Below are positions 34,461-43,506 of a DNA stretch of 64,000 nt, in pieces. This DNA comes from Roseiarcus sp963732155 (GTDB lineage: Bacteria > Pseudomonadota > Alphaproteobacteria > Rhizobiales > Beijerinckiaceae). The stretch lies in the NCBI GenBank assembly GCA_963732155.1, contig CAVSYB010000011.1:30954-94953 (forward strand), given 5' to 3'. The translations under genes were made by a program, and so were the position numbers. Position 1 is the first letter of the stretch. Every line of letters starts with the position of its first letter. Below the pieces are notes generated by a model. The model made no database searches, was not told the origin of the DNA, and was given only the letters and a program-made list of their open reading frames with translations.

Positions 34461-36050
34461 ATGAACGAGACGCCCGTCTTCTCCCACGCCGCCGTCGCCG
34501 CGCCCAGCTTGCTGGCCGCGCAAGCGGGGCGCGACATCCTCATCCAGGGCGGCAATGCTATCGAGGCGGTGGTGGCGATGGCGGCGACAATCGCCGTGGT
34601 CTATCCGCATATGAACGGCATCGGCGGCGACGGCTTCTGGCTGATACGAGATCCTGGCGGCAAGACTCGCGCGATCGAGGCCTGCGGGTTCGCCGGCGAA
34701 CTCGCGACCGTCGAGCGCTACCGTTTGTGGGAAGCGCAGACCATCCCGTCGCGCGGCCCGCGAGCGGCGCTGACCGTCCCCGGCGCCGTCGGCGGCTGGG
34801 CGTCGGCGCTTGAATTGTCGGCGGCGGCCGGCGGTCGATTGCCGTTGGCGCTGTTGCTGGAGAATGCGATTCGCCACGCGCGCGACGGCTATCCCGTTTC
34901 ATTCTCGGAGGCGCGCTTCGATTCCACCAGCGATCAGGCGCTGATCGCCGCTCCGGGGTTCGTCGAGGCCTTCTTTCTCGACGATAAGCCGGCCAAGGCG
35001 GGCGATCGTCGCAAAGCCGTCCGACTCGGCGAAACGTTGGCGCAGCTCGCCCACGCCGGCCTCGACGACTTCTACCGCGGGGATGTGGCGCGGGAGATCG
35101 CCGGCGATCTCGAGCGCATCGGCGCGCCGGTGACGCGGGCCGACCTGAAGGCGTACCGGGCCGCCTGGCGCCAGCCGCTGTCGTTGCAGATCAAAGGCGC
35201 GACGCTCTACAATACGCCGCCGCCGACGCAGGGGCTGGCCTCGCTGATCCTTCTTGGCCTGTTCGAGCGGCTCAAAGTGAAGGACATCCGCAGCTTCGAG
35301 TATTTTCATGGGTTGATCGAGGCTTCCAAACGCGCGCTCGCGATCCGCGACCGGGTGTGCGCCGATTTCGCTGAATTGAAGCATGATAGCGCTGATTTTC
35401 TCGCCCCCGAGGCGCTGGATCGCGAGGCCGAGCGAATCGACATGACCCGCGCGGCGAGCTGGCCGCTGAGAAACAGCAAGGGCGACACGGTGTGGATGGG
35501 CGCGATCGATGCGCAAGGCCGGGCGGTGTCGTTCATCCAGTCACTTTATTGGGAATATGGTTCGGGCTGCGTTTTGCCGCGCACGGGCGTGCTGATGCAA
35601 AACCGCGGCGTCTCGTTCTCGCTGGAGGCCCGGGCGACCAATCCGCTGCGGCCGGGCCGGCGCCCGTTTCATACGCTCAACCCGCCGCTGGCCGTTTTCC
35701 AGGACGGACGCGTCATGCCCTACGGTTCGATGGGCGGCGACGGCCAGCCGCAGTTTCAGGCGCAGTTGCTCACCCGCTATCTCGGCGGCGAGAGCCTGAC
35801 GGCGTCGCTTGACGCGCCGCGCTTTTTGTTCGGCCGCCTGTGGGGCGCGCCATCGATGGGCGTCAAACTCGAGGGCGGCTTTGACGAAGGCGTCGGACAG
35901 GCGCTCGCACGCGCCGGCCACCCGATCGAATGGACGGCGCAGCGGCATTCCGACGCCTTCGGCCATGCCGGCGCGTTGGTTCGCAATTCCAAGGGCGCCA
36001 TCGAGGCCGCCCATGATCCGCGCTCGGACGGCGGCGCGGCGGGCGTCTAG
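34461..36050 (+). CDS. Gamma-glutamyltransferase-family protein
   Basis: A 529-residue Ntn-hydrolase of the GGT family without an obvious signal peptide. N-terminal motifs are HAAVAAPSLLAAQAG and GGNAIEAVVAMAATIAV, then GIGGDGFWL. The autocatalytic Thr is probably Thr343 in GDTVWMGAID, where classic GGTs read TTH; the GSG-containing block (EYGSGCVLPRTGVLMQNRG) follows. This variant is a known GGT-like subgroup of uncertain substrate (glutathione or other gamma-glutamyl/acyl amides). A TTG at 34440 is in frame upstream. Cytoplasmic location would be unusual for a true GGT. Confidence 0.82.
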   Translation: MNETPVFSHAAVAAPSLLAAQAGRDILIQGGNAIEAVVAMAATIAVVYPHMNGIGGDGFWLIRDPGGKTRAIEACGFAGELATVERYRLWEAQTIPSRGPRAALTVPGAVGGWASALELSAAAGGRLPLALLLENAIRHARDGYPVSFSEARFDSTSDQALIAAPGFVEAFFLDDKPAKAGDRRKAVRLGETLAQLAHAGLDDFYRGDVAREIAGDLERIGAPVTRADLKAYRAAWRQPLSLQIKGATLYNTPPPTQGLASLILLGLFERLKVKDIRSFEYFHGLIEASKRALAIRDRVCADFAELKHDSADFLAPEALDREAERIDMTRAASWPLRNSKGDTVWMGAIDAQGRAVSFIQSLYWEYGSGCVLPRTGVLMQNRGVSFSLEARATNPLRPGRRPFHTLNPPLAVFQDGRVMPYGSMGGDGQPQFQAQLLTRYLGGESLTASLDAPRFLFGRLWGAPSMGVKLEGGFDEGVGQALARAGHPIEWTAQRHSDAFGHAGALVRNSKGAIEAAHDPRSDGGAAGV

Positions 36051-36244
36051 CGCCTGGCGGCGCCGGGCGAGGCTCGATTGCGACGAGCAGCCGACGCATC
36101 GGGAAAAGCGTCGTCGCCCGCGCATCTCCTCGATCGGGCGGCGCGGCGCGCCCGGAGCTATTGACGCGCCGAGCGGCGCTTGCTTTTAAGCGGCCCGACG
36201 GGCGCCAAGCCTTCGCCGATCAGCCCCATTGGAGAACAGGCATC

Positions 36245-37678
36245 ATGACGCAATGGCGACAACATGGGCGTATCGACGGCGCGATCGTGATGATCGGCTT
36301 CGGTTCGATCGGAAAAGGAACATTGCCGCTCATCGAGCGCCATTTCGATTATGACAAGAACCATTTCGTCGTCATCGGCCCGGACGGCTCCGATCGCCGT
36401 CTGCTCGACGAACGCGGCATCGAGTTCGTGCACATGCCGATCACCCGCGAGAACTATCGCGAGGTCCTGACGCGCTATCTCACCGCCGGCAAGGGCCAGG
36501 GCTTCTGCGTCAATCTTTCAGTCGACACGTCCTCGCTGGCGATCATGGAGCACTGCCGGCAGATCGGCGCGCTCTACATCGACACCGTCGTCGAGCCTTG
36601 GCCAGGCTTCTATTTCGACAGGAACGTCGCGCCGGAGGCGCGCTCCAATTACGCCCTGCGCGAGACCATCCTGGCGGCGCGCCGCGCCAATCCGGGCGGC
36701 GCCACGGCGGTTTCGTGCTGCGGCGCCAACCCCGGCATGGTCTCCTGGTTGGTCAAACAAGCCCTGCTCAATCTGGCCGCCGATCTCGGCGATGCGACGC
36801 TCGAGCCATCGACGCGCGACGAATGGGGCAAGCTCGCCCATCACCTCGGCGTGAAGGGCGTTCATATCGCCGAGCGCGACACTCAGCGCGCGAGAACGCC
36901 CAAGCCTCTGAACGTTTTCGTCAACACCTGGTCGGTTGAAGGATTCCTGTCCGAGGGCATGCAACCGGCCGAGCTGGGCTGGGGAACGCACGAGAGATGG
37001 GCCCCCGCGAACGCCGGCTTCCACCACAGCGGTTGCGGCGCCGCCATCTATCTCAATCAGCCCGGCGCCAATACGCGCGTTCGTTCGTGGACGCCGACGG
37101 CTCAGGCGCAATATGGTTTTCTGGTCACGCATAACGAGTCGATTTCGATCGCCGACTATTATACCCAGCGCGACGCGCAAGGCGCTGTGATCTATCGACC
37201 AACCTGCCACTACGCCTACCATCCCTGCAACGATGCGGTTCTGTCCTTGCACGAACTGTTCGGCCGCGCCGGCGCCCCGCAGAAGGACAATCATATTCTC
37301 GGCGAAGCGGAGATCGTCGATGGCGTCGATGAACTCGGCGTGCTGCTGTTCGGTCATAAGCGCAACGCCTACTGGTACGGCTCGCAGCTTTCGCTCGAGG
37401 AGGCGCGCGCTATCGCGCCGTATCAGAACGCAACGGGCATGCAAGTGACTTCGGCCGTGCTCGCCGGCATGGTCTGGGCGCTCGAGAACCCGCGGGCCGG
37501 CATTGTCGAAGCCGACGAAATGGACTTCCGCCGCTGCCTTGAAATCCAGACGCCGTATCTTGGCCCGGTCATCGGCGCCTATACCGATTGGACGCCGCTG
37601 ACCGATCGGCCCGGGTTCTTCCCTGAGGATATCGATCCGTCGGACCCCTGGCAGTTCAGGAACGTGCTGGTGCGCTGA
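36245..37678 (+). CDS. hss: Homospermidine synthase
   Basis: The 477-residue enzyme uses putrescine and NAD to form sym-homospermidine. The N terminus has a Rossmann NAD-binding motif (IVMIGFGSIGKGTLPLIERH), then NLSVDTSSLAIMEHC, ALYIDTVVEPWPGF, SCCGANPGMVSWLVKQAL and the GFHHSGCGAAIYLNQPGA region, all typical of the bacterial Hss/saccharopine dehydrogenase-like family. Length agrees with known members. It is followed 99 bases later by dapD on the same strand. Homospermidine is a characteristic polyamine of many alphaproteobacteria. Confidence 0.94.
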   Translation: MTQWRQHGRIDGAIVMIGFGSIGKGTLPLIERHFDYDKNHFVVIGPDGSDRRLLDERGIEFVHMPITRENYREVLTRYLTAGKGQGFCVNLSVDTSSLAIMEHCRQIGALYIDTVVEPWPGFYFDRNVAPEARSNYALRETILAARRANPGGATAVSCCGANPGMVSWLVKQALLNLAADLGDATLEPSTRDEWGKLAHHLGVKGVHIAERDTQRARTPKPLNVFVNTWSVEGFLSEGMQPAELGWGTHERWAPANAGFHHSGCGAAIYLNQPGANTRVRSWTPTAQAQYGFLVTHNESISIADYYTQRDAQGAVIYRPTCHYAYHPCNDAVLSLHELFGRAGAPQKDNHILGEAEIVDGVDELGVLLFGHKRNAYWYGSQLSLEEARAIAPYQNATGMQVTSAVLAGMVWALENPRAGIVEADEMDFRRCLEIQTPYLGPVIGAYTDWTPLTDRPGFFPEDIDPSDPWQFRNVLVR

Positions 37679-37777
37679 GGCGCGCCCTTTCATCAAGGAC
37701 CTCGCCCTGATCGGCGCCATTGACATTCGAGCGCCCGGCCATGAAACCTCGCGCCCGCCGCCATTTCGGAACCGCCC

Positions 37778-38647
37778 ATGTCCCATCAGCGCCTGCAAAC
37801 CGTGATCGAGCAAGCCTTCGAGCGCCGCGCGACGATCACCCCCCAGACCGCCGGCGATGTTCGCGACGCGGTGAAGACCGCGCTCGATCAACTTGACAGC
37901 GGCCAGTTGCGCGTCGCGCAGAAGATCGAAGGCGCGCTTGGGCCAAGCTCCTGGCGCGTCAATCAATGGCTGAAAAAGGCGGCGCTGCTGTCGTTCCGCC
38001 TCAATGAAAACACCCTGATTCCCGGCGGCCCCGGCGGCGGGAATTCGGGCGCGAGCTGGTGGGACAAGATCCCCTCGAAATTCGCGGGCTGGGACGCCGC
38101 CGCCTTCGCCAGATCGGGATTTCGCGCGGTGCCGAATTGCGTCGTGCGTCACTCCGCTTATATCGCCCCGGGCGTGGTGCTGATGCCCTCGTTCGTGAAC
38201 CTCGGGGCCTATGTCGACGCCGGCACGATGGTCGACACCTGGGTCACCGTCGGCTCCTGCGCGCAGATCGGCAAGAACGTGCACTTGTCCGGCGGCGTCG
38301 GCATCGGCGGCGTGCTGGAGCCCCTGCAAGCCAATCCGACGATTATCGAGGACAACTGCTTTATCGGCGCGCGCTCCGAAATTGTCGAGGGCGTCATAGT
38401 CGGCGAGGGTTCGGTCGTCTCGATGGGCGTGTTCATCTCCGCCTCGACCAGAATCGTCGATCGCGCGAGCGGCAAAATCCACTTCGGCTATGTGCCGCCC
38501 TATTCGGTCGTCGTCTCCGGTTCGCTGCCGGGCAAGCCGTTTCCCGACGGCTCCCCCGGCCCCTCGCTCTATTGCGCGGTCATCGTCAAGACCGTCGACG
38601 CGCAAACACGCGCCAAGACGGGCATCAACGAATTGCTGAGAGATTGA
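37778..38647 (+). CDS. dapD: Tetrahydrodipicolinate N-succinyltransferase
   Basis: A 289-aa left-handed beta-helix acyltransferase of the lysine/diaminopimelate pathway. Seen are VNQWLKKAALLSFRLN, hexapeptide-repeat turns (VVLMPSFVNLGAYVDAGTM, GKNVHLSGGVGIGGVLEP), EDNCFIGARSEIVEGVIVGE and GSLPGKPFPDGSPGPSLYCAVIVK. It succinylates tetrahydrodipicolinate with succinyl-CoA. Its stop overlaps the start of the next gene (TGATG), so the DUF805-like protein is translationally coupled. Confidence 0.96.
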   Translation: MSHQRLQTVIEQAFERRATITPQTAGDVRDAVKTALDQLDSGQLRVAQKIEGALGPSSWRVNQWLKKAALLSFRLNENTLIPGGPGGGNSGASWWDKIPSKFAGWDAAAFARSGFRAVPNCVVRHSAYIAPGVVLMPSFVNLGAYVDAGTMVDTWVTVGSCAQIGKNVHLSGGVGIGGVLEPLQANPTIIEDNCFIGARSEIVEGVIVGEGSVVSMGVFISASTRIVDRASGKIHFGYVPPYSVVVSGSLPGKPFPDGSPGPSLYCAVIVKTVDAQTRAKTGINELLRD

Positions 38648-39126
38648 TGAGCCAAGCATCGCGCGGCGAGCGCTTTCGATTTCTCTATCGTCAAAGCGAG
38701 GGCGCGATCGATCGGCGCGAATGGCGCCTCGCCAGCGGGCCGCCGATTGCGATCGCGCTGGCCATGACGCTTGTCTGGCTCGTCGTCGCGCCGCGCCAGG
38801 CCCGCGACCTTTCGCGCGAGGGACTAATCGACCCGCGCATCATCGCGACCTACGCCTATTTGATCGTCTACGCCTTCGCGCTGCTGCTTTGCGCCGTCGC
38901 GGAATATTTCGTCAGCGCCAAGCGCTTCGCCGATCGCGGCAAACCGCCGGCTCTGGCGGGCCTCGCGCCGTTTTCGCTGTTTCTCGCGGCGGCGGCCAGT
39001 TGGTATCAGCCGCGCTCCGAAGGAACCATGCCGCCCTGGCTGACATGGGTCTTCGATGCCGTCGCGCTCGTCGTGTTGATCTGGACCATCGCCGAACTCG
39101 GCTTCGCCGAGGGCGGCGGGCGATAG
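38647..39126 (+). CDS. DUF805-like four-TM membrane protein
   Basis: A 159-residue protein with four hydrophobic helices (around residues 33-52, 72-96, 104-122 and 132-152) after a charged N terminus containing GAIDRREWRLAS. This pattern recalls DUF805 proteins (GRxxRREYW at the N terminus), but the match is weak. It is the last host gene before the phage module and is coupled to dapD through a TGATG overlap. Confidence 0.65.
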   Translation: MSQASRGERFRFLYRQSEGAIDRREWRLASGPPIAIALAMTLVWLVVAPRQARDLSREGLIDPRIIATYAYLIVYAFALLLCAVAEYFVSAKRFADRGKPPALAGLAPFSLFLAAAASWYQPRSEGTMPPWLTWVFDAVALVVLIWTIAELGFAEGGGR

Positions 39127-39210
39127 GCCGGTCCAAGAAATAAATATCGAATAAGATATTGATTATACGAAGTCATTTGCGATTCATGCGAGCCGTTGGC
39201 AAACAAAATA

Positions 39211-39239
39211 TTGCGTGATTACGCCGGCGCGGGCATAAT
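39211..39239 (+). promoter_or_regulatory. Promoter A upstream of terS (repeat of promoter B)
   Basis: TTGCGT (39211-39216), 17 bases, CATAAT (39234-39239), about 105 bases before the terS ATG. The surrounding 55-60 bases (39203-39257, including GGGCATAAT and ATTGGAAATGG) recur upstream of the orphan immunity gene at 44933-44975. Confidence 0.6.
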
Positions 39240-39345
39240 CTGGCACATTGGAAATGGCGCGTTTGGAACGCCGCCTCGTCCCTTCGGCGGCTTTGCCGGC
39301 GAGGGGTTCGCCCCGATCGAAACCCCTCAAAGAATAGGAAAGTTC

Positions 39346-39780
39346 ATGCCGCCCGCAGCGAAACTGCGCAGCGTCGGCGAAGGCGCGCTTGTGGCGGTGG
39401 GTCCGCGGGCGCTGGACCTGCTCATGTCCGGCCAGAGCGTCGACAACATCGCCGACGCCCGGAATCATACTCGGGCGCGCGTCGAGAGAATTCTGCGCGC
39501 CGAGTTGAAGGCGATCTCGATTCGGCCCGCGCGGGACTACGCCAAGCTGCAAATCAGGCGTCTCGAATCGATGCTGGTCAGGCTGATCGAAAAGGCCAAT
39601 GACGGCGACCTCGCCGCCGTCGACCGCATCCTGAAAATCCTCGATCGTCTCGATCGCTATCATGGCTTTGTAAAGCTGCCGGCGACCAGCCCACAAGCGG
39701 ATGACCAAGCATACGAGCAGTTGCTGAAGAAGCTCGCCGACATGGCGGCTCGCCGCGAAAAGGCGAAAGAAGAGGCATGA
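39346..39780 (+). CDS. Phage terminase small subunit-like protein
   Basis: A 144-residue protein directly upstream of, and overlapping by ATGA with, the large terminase. The N-terminal region resembles a helix-turn-helix (ALDLLMSGQSVDNIADARNH, residues ~22-41), as expected for a DNA-recognising TerS. The rest is helical and charged (RRLESMLVRLIEKANDGDLA). Identity rests on position, size and predicted fold, since TerS sequences diverge quickly. AGGAAAG precedes the ATG. It probably recognises the packaging site and forms the holoterminase with TerL. Confidence 0.72.
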   Translation: MPPAAKLRSVGEGALVAVGPRALDLLMSGQSVDNIADARNHTRARVERILRAELKAISIRPARDYAKLQIRRLESMLVRLIEKANDGDLAAVDRILKILDRLDRYHGFVKLPATSPQADDQAYEQLLKKLADMAARREKAKEEA

Positions 39781-41189
39781 CGGCAAAACGGCGCGGCGCC
39801 GGAAAGGCGCGCAAAGCTCCGTTGTCAGCCTGTCTGACAAACGCCGCCGGCGCCGGACGCGGGACGGTTCGCGATTGGCTCGGTTTGAGCGGGGCGCAGC
39901 AGGCCGAGTGGCTCACGCAACTCGACCCGAAGGTCGCGGCGAGACTGCTGCGCGACTGGCGCTTTTGGGCGCGACCCGACCAATTGCCGCCCGGCGGGGA
40001 CTGGATCTATTGGTTGATCCTTGCCGGGCGCGGCGCCGGCAAGACGCGCGCCGGCGCCGAAGCGGTGCGCGAATGGGTGAAGACCTATCCGATCGTCAAC
40101 CTCGTCGGCGCCACCGCCGACGACGCGCGCGACGTGATGGTGCTGGGGCAGTCCGGCGTGCTGGCCTGCTGCCGCGACGATGAACGCCCCCACTACGCGC
40201 GCTCCGCCGCGCTCCTCTCCTGGCCCAGCGGCGCGACCTCGCAATTGTTTTCCGCCGAGGAGCCCGACCGGCTGCGCGGCAAGCAGCATATGAAGCTTTG
40301 GTGCGACGAACTCGCGGCCTGGCGCTATCCCGAAACATTCGATCAGGCGCTGCTCGGCCTGCGTCTTGGCGATTCTCCGCAGGCCGTCATCACCACCACG
40401 CCGCGGCCGACGAAAATCATCAAGCAGTTGCTCAACGACAGGAACGCCATTGTGACGCATGGAACGACATTCGACAACGTCGACCACCTCGCCGGCGCCT
40501 TTCTCAAAAGGATCACCGCCAGATACGACGGCCAGCGGATCGGGCGGCAAGAGCTGTTCGCCGAGATCCTGGAGGAAGCGCCGGGGGCGTTGTGGACGCG
40601 TGAACTGATAGAGCGGCATCGCGTAACGGGGAGCGCCGCGCCGAGCGACTATGCCGAGATCGTGATCGGCGTCGACCCGCCGGCGACCTCCGGCGCCCGG
40701 GCCGACGAATGCGGAATCATCGTCGCGGGCAAGGCGGCCGACGGGGCGATCTACGTGCTCGCCGACCTGTCGAGCCAGGGCGACACGCCGGCCGCCTGGG
40801 CGGCGCGGGTCGTCGCCGCCTACCGCCGCTTCAACGCCAACCGGGTGGTGGCGGAGGCCAACAACGGCGGCGAAATGGTCGCCGACGTCCTGCGGCAATG
40901 CGAGGCCAATCTACCGGTACGATCGGTGACAGCGACCCGCGGAAAATACCTGCGCGCCGAGCCGATCGCCGCGGCCTATGAACGCGGCATGGTGCGTCAC
41001 GCCGGCGTCTTTTCGAAGCTTGAGGACCAGCTCTGCGCTCTCGCCCCCGATTTTGACGCGCGCTCGGCCGGCTATTCGCCCGACAGAGCCGACGCGCTGA
41101 TCTGGGCGATCGCCGATCTCATCAATCCCGATCGCGGCGACCGCTCGGGCATGATCGAATTCTATCGCGACGCGGCGCGAAAAAGGTGA
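39777..41189 (+). CDS. Phage terminase large subunit (GTA gp2-like)
   Basis: A 470-aa packaging ATPase/nuclease. Walker A is at residues 84-90 (LAGRGAGKTRAGAEAV), Walker B at about 173-178 (KLWCDE), and VITTTPRPTK is the conserved coupling region. The C-terminal nuclease domain has the acidic residues in IVIGVDPPATSG, VAEANNGGEMV and SPDRADALIWAIADLI. It closely follows the pattern of GTA and Rhizobiales prophage TerL proteins. It overlaps terS by four bases. Confidence 0.93.
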   Translation: MTAKRRGAGKARKAPLSACLTNAAGAGRGTVRDWLGLSGAQQAEWLTQLDPKVAARLLRDWRFWARPDQLPPGGDWIYWLILAGRGAGKTRAGAEAVREWVKTYPIVNLVGATADDARDVMVLGQSGVLACCRDDERPHYARSAALLSWPSGATSQLFSAEEPDRLRGKQHMKLWCDELAAWRYPETFDQALLGLRLGDSPQAVITTTPRPTKIIKQLLNDRNAIVTHGTTFDNVDHLAGAFLKRITARYDGQRIGRQELFAEILEEAPGALWTRELIERHRVTGSAAPSDYAEIVIGVDPPATSGARADECGIIVAGKAADGAIYVLADLSSQGDTPAAWAARVVAAYRRFNANRVVAEANNGGEMVADVLRQCEANLPVRSVTATRGKYLRAEPIAAAYERGMVRHAGVFSKLEDQLCALAPDFDARSAGYSPDRADALIWAIADLINPDRGDRSGMIEFYRDAARKR

Positions 41190-41198
41190 CGGAGCGCG

Positions 41199-41543
41199 TC
41201 ATCGGCGCGGCGGGAACTCCTGCGCCGCCACCGCGTGAAGCACGCCGCCGAGCTTGCGGTTGAATTCCTCAGCGGCGATTTGCGCATTGACCACGCTGGT
41301 CTTGTCGTCGCTGGGCAGGGGACATTGCGCGACGATGCGCGCAGAGCCCTGGCGCTCCAGGACGTCCTTGAACTCGACCTCGAGCCGCTCGCGATCGGAC
41401 CCGGCGGGGAACACTTCGGTGATCCAGACGTCTTTCGCGCCCAGCATCGAGGCCACGCAAAAGGTCCAGCGCTCGCCCGCCGCGACCGGCGGCGCGGCGA
41501 TTAAGATCAGCAACGTCAATGCGATCGGCAGTCGCCCCGTCAC
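41199..41543 (-). CDS. Small secreted hypothetical protein (reverse-strand moron)
   Basis: A 114-aa precursor with a signal peptide (LPIALTLLILIAAPPVAAGE). The mature part has two cysteines (FCVASM, AQCPLP) and ends PPRR. It is the only gene between TerL and portal and runs against the operon, so it looks like a moron (a cargo gene with its own promoter expressed in the lysogen). The GTG at 41543 has GGAG six bases upstream. An upstream extension of the frame would run into the portal start region and has no signal. I do not recognise a family. Confidence 0.62.
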   Translation of the reverse strand: MTGRLPIALTLLILIAAPPVAAGERWTFCVASMLGAKDVWITEVFPAGSDRERLEVEFKDVLERQGSARIVAQCPLPSDDKTSVVNAQIAAEEFNRKLGGVLHAVAAQEFPPRR

Positions 41544-41673
41544 GGCAGTCTCCAACCTGATTCGGGATTTATAGCGCAACCCGCGCATCGAACAACGCCG
41601 GGCGAAGGGGCGCTTCGCGCTCCTGCGCGCCGTCGAGCCGAGACGCCCGGCGCAGCCAGGGGAATCATCGAAA

Positions 41674-43455
41674 ATGTCCTCAGACGAAGGTGTACGGACG
41701 CCGCTGCCGCCGAGCTTGTTCGCCCGTCTGACGAGCGCGACGCGCTTCGTCATCACCGGCGTCGCGCCGCAGACATGGTTCGGGCCGCAGCAGCCGCTCG
41801 CGCCGATGGCGCCGCCGGAGGTCAAAGGGCGCCAGTTCGACTATCCCTTCGGCGCCAACATCAATTATACGCCGCGCTCGGACAGCGCGATCGGCTTCGC
41901 CGAGCTGCGCGCGCTCGCCGACGCGCTGCCGCTGCTGCGCGCCGTCATCGAGACGCGCAAGGACCAGATCGCGGCGCTGGACTTTTCGATCCGCTCGCGC
42001 GACCCCTCGGCGGGCGCCGCGGCCGCCCCGCGCGCCAAAGCGGCGCTGGCCTTTCTCGATCGCCCCGATCGGCGCCATTCGTTCGCCGCCTGGCTGCGCA
42101 TGCTGCTCGAGGACATGCTGGTCATCGACGCGGCGACGATCTATCCGCGGCTGACCCGCGCGGGCGCGCTCTACAGCCTCGACGTCGTCGACGGCGCAAC
42201 GATCAAGCCGCTGATCGGCGAGGACGGGCGCGCGCCCGAACCGCCGGACCCGGCCTATCAGCAGGTGCTGCACGGCGTGCCGGCCGCCGATTTCTCGTCC
42301 GACGAACTGCTCTATCTGCCGCGCAACGTGCGCGCGCACCGGCTCTACGGCATGAGCCCGGTGGAACAGATCGCGCTCACCGTCAACATCGCGCTGCGCC
42401 GCGACGTCGCGACGCTCGAATATTATCGCGCGGGGTCGGCGCCCGACGCGTTCGCGACCTTGCCGAAGGAATGGACGATCGATCAGATCAAGCAATTCCA
42501 GGATTATTTCGACGCGCTGATGTCGGGCAATCTCGGCCGGCGGCGGATGCTCAAGTTCATGCCCTCGGACTTCCGGTTGCAGGAGATGCGCCAGCCGCCG
42601 CTGAAGGACCAGTACGACGAGTGGCTCGCCCGCGTCATCTGCTACGCCTTCTCGGTGCCGGCCTCGGCCTTCGTCTCGCAGGTCAATCGCGCGACCAGCG
42701 AGACGCTGCGCCTGCAAGCGGCGCAGGAAGGCCTCGTGCCGCTGAAGGCGTGGATCAAGGACGCGCTGGACCGGGTGATCCAGGTCTATCTCGGCGCGCC
42801 CGACCTCGAATTCGTGTGGGTCGGCGACGACGCGATCGATCCGTTGCAGCAGGCGCAGACGCTGCAGATTCTCGTCGGCTCGGGCATCAAGACGACGGAG
42901 GAGGCGCGCGCGGATTTGGGGCTCGCGCCGGCGGGCGGGACGCGCGGGGCGACGGCTGGGCTCGGCAAGTTCAACCCGTACCACGACCCGCACAATGGAC
43001 AGTTCACGACGGCGGATGGAGCCGGTGGGGCGACACAGATCGCCTATCAAGGCGAGTTCCATGATTTCGTGCTAAATAACGAATTCGATCAGATGACACA
43101 GAGGGGCTTCCGGTGCGTGAAGGAAGTCCGGTTGATGTTTGTGCGGCAAACCGCGCGGCTCGACATGCTTTGCGCTGGGCCGATCGGCGTGTTGGCCGGG
43201 ATCGAAACCAAGACAGGGGACAACCCGACATTGACCCCCGATCAGGCCTTCATCTACGCGCACACCATCGTAGGCGCTGGAGTGACTTCGCCGGACTCCA
43301 AGATCAACGCGCTGGGCTTGCCTCCAAACGCTCCATTGCCGCCGATCCCGATTTTCATCCTGTACGCTGCAGGCCCAGACCAGCCCTATAGGTATTTCGA
43401 TCTGAAGCCCGAGCCTTTGACAAAAGCATTCTTGACGACAAGCTATGCTGGCTAG
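41674..43455 (+). CDS. Phage portal protein fused to a C-terminal nuclease-like toxin domain
   Basis: Residues 1-~425 are an HK97/GTA-type portal protein: FDYPFGANINYTPRSDSAIG, LRAVIETRKDQIAALDF, MLLEDMLVIDAATIYPRL, YLPRNVRAHRLYGMSPVEQI, and AFVSQVNRATSETLRLQA near the end. Residues ~432-449 are the linker KFNPYHDPHNGQFTTADG, a type of motif that precedes variable C termini in related phages. Residues ~455-593 are unlike any portal part and contain Asp497 (TARLDMLC) and Glu511-Thr-Lys513 (GIETKTG), followed by LTPDQAFIYAHT, the D...ExK layout of PD-(D/E)xK nucleases. I infer a toxin domain delivered with or released from the virion, or active in the lysogen. A frameshifted immunity-like gene follows 51 bases downstream. 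Confidence 0.8.
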   Translation: MSSDEGVRTPLPPSLFARLTSATRFVITGVAPQTWFGPQQPLAPMAPPEVKGRQFDYPFGANINYTPRSDSAIGFAELRALADALPLLRAVIETRKDQIAALDFSIRSRDPSAGAAAAPRAKAALAFLDRPDRRHSFAAWLRMLLEDMLVIDAATIYPRLTRAGALYSLDVVDGATIKPLIGEDGRAPEPPDPAYQQVLHGVPAADFSSDELLYLPRNVRAHRLYGMSPVEQIALTVNIALRRDVATLEYYRAGSAPDAFATLPKEWTIDQIKQFQDYFDALMSGNLGRRRMLKFMPSDFRLQEMRQPPLKDQYDEWLARVICYAFSVPASAFVSQVNRATSETLRLQAAQEGLVPLKAWIKDALDRVIQVYLGAPDLEFVWVGDDAIDPLQQAQTLQILVGSGIKTTEEARADLGLAPAGGTRGATAGLGKFNPYHDPHNGQFTTADGAGGATQIAYQGEFHDFVLNNEFDQMTQRGFRCVKEVRLMFVRQTARLDMLCAGPIGVLAGIETKTGDNPTLTPDQAFIYAHTIVGAGVTSPDSKINALGLPPNAPLPPIPIFILYAAGPDQPYRYFDLKPEPLTKAFLTTSYAG

Positions 43456-43506
43456 CACGCGTCACTGCTTGCGCGCCAACAAATATTACAATTTGGAGCA
43501 CCTGAC

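Noticed and set aside
36518..38659. A 713-codon open frame on the minus strand across homospermidine synthase and dapD
   Set aside because: It is antisense to two certain genes, is Arg/Gly/Ala-rich without family motifs, and is a product of high GC.
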